Shown piece after piece: positions 57,952 to 64,000 of a DNA stretch of 64,000 bases. The stretch spans positions 124,001-188,000 of the forward strand of contig NZ_CAJPVH010000001.1 in the NCBI RefSeq assembly GCF_905397395.1, written 5' to 3'. The position numbers and the translations under genes are program-made. Within the stretch, counting starts at the first letter, position 1. Every line of letters begins with the position of its first letter. The notes beneath the pieces are model-generated. The model searched no databases. It was given only the letters and a program-made list of their open reading frames with translations, and had not been told where the DNA came from. The DNA comes from Cupriavidus campinensis. Lineage in GTDB: Bacteria > Pseudomonadota > Gammaproteobacteria > Burkholderiales > Burkholderiaceae.

Positions 57952-60159
57952 TCAGGACTTGATCGCCCAGATATTGGTCTGCGTGGCATCCGGCCCGCTG
58001 GCCGTGTTGCCGCCACTCAGCGTGCCGCTGCCGCTCACACCGGGCGTGGCGCCGCCCGAGACGATATCGCCGGCCTTGACCACGTAGTTGTGGTTCATCG
58101 GACGCACCGAATCGAAGTGGGTGTTGGCGCTACCCGAGTACTCGGCCAGGTTGGCCAGGTTCTGGGCGATGTACTGCTCGGTGTACTTCGAGCGGTTCAT
58201 GTACGACGTCGGCACGCCCGGGTCGGCCAGCGCGAACATGTCCTGCATCGTGCGCACGAACGAGAAGTGGCTGTAGGCGTCCGAGTCGATCACCTGCTTC
58301 GGCGCGCCCGGCTGGTTGGTCAGCAGACCGAAAATGGTCGGACCATCGCCCTTGTTGCCGCCGTTGTAGCGCGGAATCGCCGTGGTGATGCCTTCGCCCA
58401 GCGGCGCGCCGCTGGTGGTGCCGCCGCCCACGTTCCAGCCGCAGCACGACGAACTGCCGAAGAAGCTCGAACCCTCATCGAACAGCATGACGATGGCCGA
58501 CCGGCGGCTGGTGTTCTGCCACACCGGCGATGCCTTGATGGTCTCCACCAGGTACTTGGCGTAGGCGTCGCCGCGCTTGATGCCCGGCACGCCCGAGGTG
58601 CAGTCCGCCACCGCCGAGCCGGTACCGTGGATGTCGTCGCACTGGTCTGGGACGATGTAGTTCAGCGCGCCGATGTCGCCGCTCTTCAGGTCATCCTCGA
58701 ACTGGTGGGTGTTCCAGGTGATGCCATGGCCCTGCGCATAGGTCTGGATGGCCGCATCCCACTGGCCGCCGCCCACGGTACGGTTCAGGTTCCTGAAGAA
58801 GTCCGGACGGTTGCGCACCTCGTCGAAGTTCACCGCCGGGTGGTGCTTGGTCTTGTACAGGCTGGAAATCATCGGCTCGGTGGCACCGGCGCCGGAGGTC
58901 ACGTTGACGGCGGTGATGGTGGCGTTGCCGGCACCATCCCGGCGCGGGTCCTGGCCCGGGTCCATCGACTCGCTGTACACGCGCGTGCCCATGCCGGCGT
59001 TGTACATCGCCGTGAACAGGTTGCGGTGGCCCTTGAGGTTGTGGACCTTGGTGTCGGCGTTGCAGGCGGCCAGCGGCTGGTAGACGTCGGTGGGCTGGTT
59101 GGCGGTATCGCCCGCCGGCAGGCAGTTCCAGGGGTTGTCGTCGGCCACGCCCCAGTCGTCGGCGCTGGCCAGCGAGATGTAGTTCGGCTCGCTGGGGTTG
59201 CCGGTGGAGAAATAGTTGGCCGCCTTGTTGCCCTCCTGGTTCAGGTACTTGTAGAAGTTCGGGTAGGCCGGATCGTCGATGGTCTGGTTGCTGTGGTTCT
59301 CGAACACCACCACGAACAGGTGGTCATAGCGCGGAATGCCTTCCGGGTTGAACGCGGCGTCCTGCGCGGCCTTCAGCGTGGTGACCGGATCGGTGGCGGC
59401 ATCACTGATAAAGCCCCGGTCCAGGATCTTCGAGGCCAGGGTGTAGCGGCCGGCGAGCGTGTTCGACTCGGTCAGCAGCGCCGTGGCGGCGTGGGCATCG
59501 GCCACGCTGGCCGGCAGGGCCAGTACGTCGTCGGCCTTGACCGTGACATCGGCCGTGCCGCCGGTGAGGCTCAGGCGGCTGGCGATGGCGGTCTTGGCGT
59601 CGGCCACGGTCAGGGATTCGGCTTCGGTCAGGCGCACCACTTCCGTCGATAACGGGCTGATGACTACCTGAGCGCCATTTTCCGCCTGCTCGGCCGCGCT
59701 GCGCAGCACCAGCTTGCTGGCGACCTTGGCGGGGGCGCCGCTGGCGTCGGTGTAGGTGGCGTCCGTACCGACCACGGCCACCAGGCTGGCGGCTGCGGTG
59801 GCCAGGGTGAAGCGGCCATCGGCGCCGGTGCGCGTGGCGGCCTCGCCGTTGTCGCACACGCCGTTGCCGTTGGTATCGGCGCACACGGTGGCATTGGCGT
59901 AGGCGATGGGGACGATGGTCTGCTGGACGTCATCGCCCGTGCTGCTCTTGGCGTAGTCCACGCCCGCGGCGGACGACATGGCGACGCCAGTGGGGTTCTT
60001 GAGCGCCGTGCCCATCACGCTGCCGCTGACCGTGGCCGGGGTGGCACCGGGATTGGACGCGGCCGGGGTGCCGCCGCCATCGCCGCCGCAGGCGGCCAGC
60101 ATGGCGGCTGCGGCCAGCGCCGTGAGTAACGGAACAAAGCTGTGGTGTCTTGGGTGCAT
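57952..60159 (-). CDS. Secreted phosphoesterase (PF04185 type), lipoprotein
   Basis: 735 aa from ATG 60159. Signal and lipobox LAAAAMLAACGGDGGG. Residues 40-260 form a variable N-terminal region with a calcium-like ADTNGNGVCDNGEAAT repeat. The phosphoesterase domain begins near residue 280: YDHLFVVVFENHSNQTIDDP, then ANYFSTGNPSEPNYISLASA, NTHQFEDDLKSGDIGALNYI and IVMLFDEGSSFFGSSSCCGW. These are the ExN...PSxPNY...DE metal-site motifs of AcpA/phospholipase C-like enzymes. First gene of an operon with the di-heme peroxidase and a lipoprotein. Likely a surface phosphatase or phospholipase. Confidence 0.85.
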   Translation of the reverse strand: MHPRHHSFVPLLTALAAAAMLAACGGDGGGTPAASNPGATPATVSGSVMGTALKNPTGVAMSSAAGVDYAKSSTGDDVQQTIVPIAYANATVCADTNGNGVCDNGEAATRTGADGRFTLATAAASLVAVVGTDATYTDASGAPAKVASKLVLRSAAEQAENGAQVVISPLSTEVVRLTEAESLTVADAKTAIASRLSLTGGTADVTVKADDVLALPASVADAHAATALLTESNTLAGRYTLASKILDRGFISDAATDPVTTLKAAQDAAFNPEGIPRYDHLFVVVFENHSNQTIDDPAYPNFYKYLNQEGNKAANYFSTGNPSEPNYISLASADDWGVADDNPWNCLPAGDTANQPTDVYQPLAACNADTKVHNLKGHRNLFTAMYNAGMGTRVYSESMDPGQDPRRDGAGNATITAVNVTSGAGATEPMISSLYKTKHHPAVNFDEVRNRPDFFRNLNRTVGGGQWDAAIQTYAQGHGITWNTHQFEDDLKSGDIGALNYIVPDQCDDIHGTGSAVADCTSGVPGIKRGDAYAKYLVETIKASPVWQNTSRRSAIVMLFDEGSSFFGSSSCCGWNVGGGTTSGAPLGEGITTAIPRYNGGNKGDGPTIFGLLTNQPGAPKQVIDSDAYSHFSFVRTMQDMFALADPGVPTSYMNRSKYTEQYIAQNLANLAEYSGSANTHFDSVRPMNHNYVVKAGDIVSGGATPGVSGSGTLSGGNTASGPDATQTNIWAIKS

Positions 60160-60463
60160 GTTTTTTTGGCTCGCCGGGCTAGGGCGATATGTAGTGGGTA
60201 TCGTTGGCGTGCCGCACCCAAAAAGCCCGCCCCGTCGCGATGGTTCGAGCGGGTGGGCCGCCTGCGCGAGGGAGTTTTCGACGGGGGAAAGCCTGTACGC
60301 GATCCCTCGTCATGTGTGCAGCGGCTCTGATCCTAGGAGCCAAATATGACCGTTTGATTGCCCCGGCACCACGCGAAAGTTACAGAAAATTTCAAGCCGG
60401 CAACGGGTTGCAACCCGTATGCAATGCCGGGATACTGGCGCCGCCCGCTACCCATGCCGTCCC
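60160..60463. other. Divergent control region, no gene seen
   Basis: 304 bp between the divergent phosphoesterase and dioxygenase genes. No supported ORF. The centre is relatively A/T-rich, and GTTACAGAAAATTTCAAG (60379-60396) resembles, on the minus strand, a loose pair of Pho-box half-sites with 4-bp spacing. The match is weak. Confidence 0.4.
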
Positions 60464-61468
60464 ATGCACGCCTCGCCCCAACCCATGGCCCCCGCCTCTG
60501 CACCCGCCTCTGCTCACTCTGCGGCCACCCCGCCGCGCCAGCTTGCCACGCTGCATTTCACCGCCGAGTTGCGCGACTGGATCGTCCAGGCCCTGCAGCG
60601 CGGCGGCCGCCCGGATGAGCTGGTGCGCGCGCTGGCCGCGCAGCGCTTTGCGCCGGACGTGGCGCGGGAACTGGTGGAGGCCTTCGCCCGCGTGCTGCGC
60701 GAGGGGCTGCCGATGCCGGAGGGCAGCATCACGGTGGCGCGCGCCGCCCCGGCCACGACGCCCGCCCAACCCCGGCTGCCGCGCGCGTCGGTGCTGCACG
60801 GCGGCGACCGCAACATACCCGTGCTGTCCCGCACCGAGCGCCCCGTGGTGGCCGTGCTCGAAGGCGTGCTCAGTGATGAGGAGTGCGATGCATTGATGGC
60901 CGAGGCACGGCCGCGCCTGGCGCCCTCCACCCTGGTCGATCCGCGCACCGGCGAGCACATCGTGAGCCCGGACCGCACCAGCGAGGGCATGTTCTTCCGC
61001 CTGGCCGAGGCGCCGTGGCTGGCCACCCTCGACGCCCGCATCTCCGCCCTGATGCAGATGCCGATGGAGAACGGCGAGGGCTTGCAGGTGCTGCGTTATG
61101 CGCCGGGGGCGCAGAGCCGCCCGCACTTCGACTTCCTGATGCCGAACAACGCCGCCAACCAGGCGTCGATCGCCCGCAGCGGGCAGCGCGTGAGCACGAT
61201 GGTGATCTACCTGAACGACGTGCCAGCGGGCGGGGAAACGCTCTTCCCCGAGATCGGCCTGTCCGTGGTGCCGCGCAAGGGCAATGCGCTGTACTTCGAG
61301 TACTGCGACGACCACGGCCAACTCGATGGCCGCACCTTGCATGCGGCTGCCGAAGTGCTGGCCGGCGAGAAATGGGTGGCGACGAAGTGGATGCGGCAGC
61401 GGCGCTTCGTGCCCGCTGCCGAAGCCGAGCGCCAGGAACTTACTCCACCCGAATCCCGCGCGCCTTGA
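60464..61468 (+). CDS. Prolyl-4-hydroxylase-like Fe(II)/2-oxoglutarate dioxygenase
   Basis: 334 aa from ATG 60464. Residues about 125-315 are the P4Hc domain. The iron ligands are His221 and Asp223 (RPHFDF) and His293 (GRTLHAA). Lys303 (GEKWVATKWM) is placed to bind 2-oxoglutarate. GVLSDEECDALMAEARPRLA and STMVIYLNDVPAGGETLFPE are further family motifs. Residues 1-120 form an extra Ala/Pro-rich and helical region. Bacterial members hydroxylate proline in proteins or free substrates. Its 3' end overlaps the convergent Bug gene by 29 bp. Confidence 0.9.
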   Translation: MHASPQPMAPASAPASAHSAATPPRQLATLHFTAELRDWIVQALQRGGRPDELVRALAAQRFAPDVARELVEAFARVLREGLPMPEGSITVARAAPATTPAQPRLPRASVLHGGDRNIPVLSRTERPVVAVLEGVLSDEECDALMAEARPRLAPSTLVDPRTGEHIVSPDRTSEGMFFRLAEAPWLATLDARISALMQMPMENGEGLQVLRYAPGAQSRPHFDFLMPNNAANQASIARSGQRVSTMVIYLNDVPAGGETLFPEIGLSVVPRKGNALYFEYCDDHGQLDGRTLHAAAEVLAGEKWVATKWMRQRRFVPAAEAERQELTPPESRAP

Positions 61469-62405
61469 CCAGCGCCTGCCAGCGCGTCGATTCGGTGTGG
61501 AGGAAGCTCTTGAACGCCTGCGGCGTGTTGCCCACCGGATCGAGCCCGGCCTGCTGGAGCTTGGCGCGCACCGCCGGGTCCGCCACGGCCTTCTGCACGG
61601 CGCTCGCGATGGCCTGCACACGGTCCGGCGGCGTGCCCTTGGGCACGAAGACGCCGTTCCACTCCAGCACCTCGTAGTTCGGCATGGCGCTCTCGGCCAG
61701 CGTCGGCGTATCGGGCAGCGCCTTGAGGCGCGTCTTCGAGGTCACCGCCAGCGCGCGCAGCTTGCCGCCCGTCACGTACTGGAGCGTGGAGGCGGTGTTG
61801 CCGAAGTAGGACGCCACTTGCCCGCCCATCACATCGGTCAGCGCCGGCGCGCCACCCTTGTAGGGCACATGAAGCAGTTCAATCTTGCCCTGCTCGTTGA
61901 ACATCTCGGCGGCCAGGTGGGAGCCCGTGCCGGCGCCAGCGGACGCGTAAGTCAGCTTGCCGGGCGTCTTCCTGGCGGCAGCGATGAACTCGGCCACGGT
62001 CTTGTAGGGCGCGTTGGTGGCCACCACCAGGATCTGCGGCGCCGTGGCGACCAGCGAAATCGGGATGAAATCGGCCGATGGGTCGAACGGCAGCTTGCGC
62101 AGCGCGCCGTTCACGGCGAAGGCGGAGGCGTCGTAGAGCACGGTGTAGCCATCCGCCGGGGCCTTCGCCACGGCATCCGCACCGATCACGCCGCCGGCAC
62201 CCGGCTTGTTGTCGATCACCACGGTCTGGCCGAGGAGTTCGCCCACCTTCTGGGCGACTACCCGCGCGGTGTTGTCCGCCCCGCCGCCGGCCGAGTACGG
62301 CACCACCATGCGGATGGGCTTGTCCGGGAAGGCGAAAGCGGCGAGCGGCACGGCCGCGACGAGGGTGGCCACGGCCTTGCCGAGGCGCTGCAGGGTCTTG
62401 CTCAT
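61440..62405 (-). CDS. Bug/TctC-family periplasmic binding protein
   Basis: 321 aa from ATG 62405. Signal peptide MSKTLQRLGKAVATLVAAVP ends AAFAFP. Bug motifs are KPIRMVVPYSAGGGADNTAR, VVIDNKPGAGGVIGADAVAK, LTYASAGAGTGSHLAAEMFN and LLHVPYKGGAPALTDVMGGQ. It follows the amidohydrolase and CoA-transferase genes on the same strand and probably delivers their carboxylic substrate. No membrane transporter subunits are seen in the window. Confidence 0.92.
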   Translation of the reverse strand: MSKTLQRLGKAVATLVAAVPLAAFAFPDKPIRMVVPYSAGGGADNTARVVAQKVGELLGQTVVIDNKPGAGGVIGADAVAKAPADGYTVLYDASAFAVNGALRKLPFDPSADFIPISLVATAPQILVVATNAPYKTVAEFIAAARKTPGKLTYASAGAGTGSHLAAEMFNEQGKIELLHVPYKGGAPALTDVMGGQVASYFGNTASTLQYVTGGKLRALAVTSKTRLKALPDTPTLAESAMPNYEVLEWNGVFVPKGTPPDRVQAIASAVQKAVADPAVRAKLQQAGLDPVGNTPQAFKSFLHTESTRWQALVKARGIRVE

Positions 62406-62436
62406 GAATGTCTCCGAAGTTTTATTGTGTTGGCGT

Positions 62437-63327
62437 TTATGGCGCCTCGAATCCGTACAGCGCGGCGGGGTTGTCCACCAGGATGCGGCGGCGCGCCGAC
62501 TCGGTGCCGGCCCAATCGGCCAGCAGGTCGAACAGCAAGGCGTCGTCCGGCTTGGCGTGCGGCTCCGTGGAATGGGGCCAGTCGCTGCCCCAGACGAGCC
62601 GTTCCGGCGCCGCCTGCACCCACGCCCGGGCCACTGGGGCGATATCGGCATACCCACCGCCGGCGCCGACCATCGAATCCAGATAGGCGCCGGACAGCTT
62701 CAGCCACGCACGGCCCTTCGCCAGCAGCCCGGACACCAGCGCGAACGCCGGATGCGCCGTGCCACCGGGCAGCGGCAGGCGGGCCAGATGGTCGAACACC
62801 AGCGGCGTGGGCAGCCGCGCCAGCAGGTCGCCATGGGCGACGATCTGGTCGGCGGTCCAGTGCAGTTGCAGATGCCAGCCCAGTTCGGCGATGCGGTGCG
62901 CCAGCGTCTCCACCATCTCGAAGCCCACCACGGCGTGGGCCGGGGTGTACAACGAGAAGCGGATGCCCCGGATGCCGCCGGCATGGAGCGCCTGCAGGGT
63001 GTCATCGGACACATCGGGCCGCACCACCCCCACGCCGCGCGTGTTGGCGAGGCTAAGCTGGCGGATCGCATCGAGGGTGCAGCTGTGATCGGTGCCGTAG
63101 CAGCGGGGCTGGACGATCACCGCGCGACGCGTGCCCAGCAGCGCCTGCACCCGCCGGTAGTCCGCCACGGTGGCGTTGGCCACAGCCGGGGCGATGGCCG
63201 GGAAGCGTGCGTCGTAGATATGGAGATGGGCGTCGCAGGCGTCCGGCCATGCCGTGCTGCGTGGCGCGGCGCTGGCCGTGCTGTTCGGCACGGGCTGGAA
63301 GCCAGCCTCGGTCTCCCCCTCAGCCAC
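62437..63327 (-). CDS. Amidohydrolase-2-family hydrolase
   Basis: 296 aa. GTG 63327 is chosen because it overlaps the stop of the upstream CoA-transferase gene (GTGGCTGA), implying coupled translation; the frame to 63420 lies inside that gene. CDAHLHIYDARFPAIAPAVA carries the HxH metal site. GIRFSLYTPAH, LGWHLQLHWTADQIVA, PLVFDHLARLPLPGG and LVWGSDWPHSTEPHAKPDDA match the lactonase-type amidohydrolase-2 group, as in 2-pyrone-4,6-dicarboxylate lactonase. It is a paralogue of the gene at 49780. Context points to breakdown of an aromatic-derived or dicarboxylic acid. Confidence 0.88.
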   Translation of the reverse strand: MAEGETEAGFQPVPNSTASAAPRSTAWPDACDAHLHIYDARFPAIAPAVANATVADYRRVQALLGTRRAVIVQPRCYGTDHSCTLDAIRQLSLANTRGVGVVRPDVSDDTLQALHAGGIRGIRFSLYTPAHAVVGFEMVETLAHRIAELGWHLQLHWTADQIVAHGDLLARLPTPLVFDHLARLPLPGGTAHPAFALVSGLLAKGRAWLKLSGAYLDSMVGAGGGYADIAPVARAWVQAAPERLVWGSDWPHSTEPHAKPDDALLFDLLADWAGTESARRRILVDNPAALYGFEAP

Positions 63328-64000
63328 GGCCGGCCAGCCGGTCGGCCGCCTCGCGGACGGTGTCCCCATGCTGGTCCAGCGCCGGCGCGGCAAACGGCTC
63401 CGGCCCCGGCGTGCGGCCAAATTTCACGGCGCGCGTAAAGCCGCGATAGCGGCCCACCACCGGGTGGTCGAACGTGGTCACCATCTCTTCGGCCAGCACC
63501 TGCGGGAAATCGAACATGTCTTCCACCGAGCGCGCCGCCGCGCAGGGCACTTCCTCGCCGAACTCGGCCTCCCATTCCAGCGCCGACCGCTGCTGCAGGG
63601 CCGCGTGCAGCTTGGGCAGGATTTCGCCCTGATGCTGGGCGCGCTTGCGCACGCTGTCGTAGCGGTCGGTCGAGAGCAACTCCCCCAAACCCGTCTTCTC
63701 GCACAGGGCGCGCCAGAAGTGCGGGGTGTTGGCCGAGATGTAGAGATAGCCGTCCCGGGTGGGATGGATGCCGGTGATGCCGCCCGAGCGCATGTCGCGC
63801 CCCACGTCGCGCGGCTCCGAGTCGGCCCAGACCATGCGGGCTGACTGCATGGTCAGCGCCGCGCGCAGCAGCGACACGCCCACGTACTGCCCCACCCCAC
63901 TCTTCTCCCGCTCATAGAGCGCGGACGCCACGCCGCCCGCCACCAGCGCCGAGGCGTAGTAGTCCACCACCGAGCCGTACAGGATCTCGGGCGGCCCGCC
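63320..64000 (-). CDS. CaiB/BaiF-family CoA-transferase, C-terminal part
   Basis: The gene runs past the window end; the last 226 codons are visible. VVDYYASALVAGGVASALYE, VGQYVGVSLLRAALTMQSAR, GITGIHPTRDGYLYISANTP and HFWRALCEKTGLGELLSTDR match class III CoA-transferases. The N-terminal catalytic Asp is probably in the missing part or just outside. It transfers CoA between carboxylic acids and is coupled to the amidohydrolase and Bug genes downstream. Confidence 0.9.
   Translation of the reverse strand, partial: GGPPEILYGSVVDYYASALVAGGVASALYEREKSGVGQYVGVSLLRAALTMQSARMVWADSEPRDVGRDMRSGGITGIHPTRDGYLYISANTPHFWRALCEKTGLGELLSTDRYDSVRKRAQHQGEILPKLHAALQQRSALEWEAEFGEEVPCAAARSVEDMFDFPQVLAEEMVTTFDHPVVGRYRGFTRAVKFGRTPGPEPFAAPALDQHGDTVREAADRLAGRG

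Noticed and set aside
58090-59652. Plus-strand ORF of 520 codons
   Set aside because: Antisense to the phosphoesterase, which has the catalytic motifs.

Overview
The window is a GC-rich bacterial chromosome segment. Its gene content points to the Burkholderiaceae, most likely Cupriavidus or a close relative: several orphan Bug/TctC-type substrate-binding proteins, a TRAP transporter, an ESPR-type extended signal peptide, an RND efflux operon and many GntR, LysR and IclR regulators. The genus is an inference from gene content and style. No rRNA, tRNA or CRISPR array was seen.

Region 1 (1-2171): the start of an ESPR-type autotransporter-like gene on the minus strand, divergent from an unusual regulator that fuses receiver, LuxR HTH, PAS and kinase-like parts. 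Region 2 (2172-14990) is a scarred accessory segment. It holds a broken IS3-family remnant, a DUF1444 fragment, a catalytically dead SDR fragment, a shortened second copy of the GntR/RND locus, two separate tyrosine-recombinase fragments, an AAA-ATPase fragment, a truncated carboxymuconolactone decarboxylase and a RidA gene with a nonsense codon. Intact genes lie among these: a molybdopterin oxidoreductase with cytochrome b, a PRISE-like reductase with a LysR regulator, two small envelope proteins and a YceI protein. Region 3 (14991-23957) is a minus-strand operon of enoyl-CoA hydratase, aldehyde dehydrogenase and a full outer-membrane factor/adaptor/RND pump. A divergent GntR regulator sits beside a perfect 20-bp palindrome.

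Region 4 (24264-30289): a YCII-like protein diverges from an ABC importer, amidase, TauE-like exporter and IclR operon. A good sigma-54 promoter match and two inverted repeats precede the operon, which suggests use of a nitrogen compound. Region 5 (30608-39012) looks like an acid or inorganic-carbon stress cluster: SulP transporter, DUF2252 protein, glutamate decarboxylase, two membrane proteins and an aspartate:alanine-exchanger-family antiporter.

Region 6 (39026-46791): a large autotransporter, a LysE exporter with an AraC regulator, a decayed TehA-like channel, and a mercury-type MerR facing a textbook mer promoter with no mer genes. Region 7 (46854-55772) is a set of carboxylate-uptake and breakdown genes: two Bug receptors, a HutC-type GntR, an amidohydrolase, a DHDPS-family aldolase, a TRAP transporter and an FCD-type GntR. 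Region 8 (55780-64000): a lipoprotein, a di-heme cytochrome c peroxidase-like protein, a secreted phosphoesterase, a prolyl-4-hydroxylase-like dioxygenase, and then a Bug receptor, amidohydrolase and CoA-transferase set that runs off the window end.
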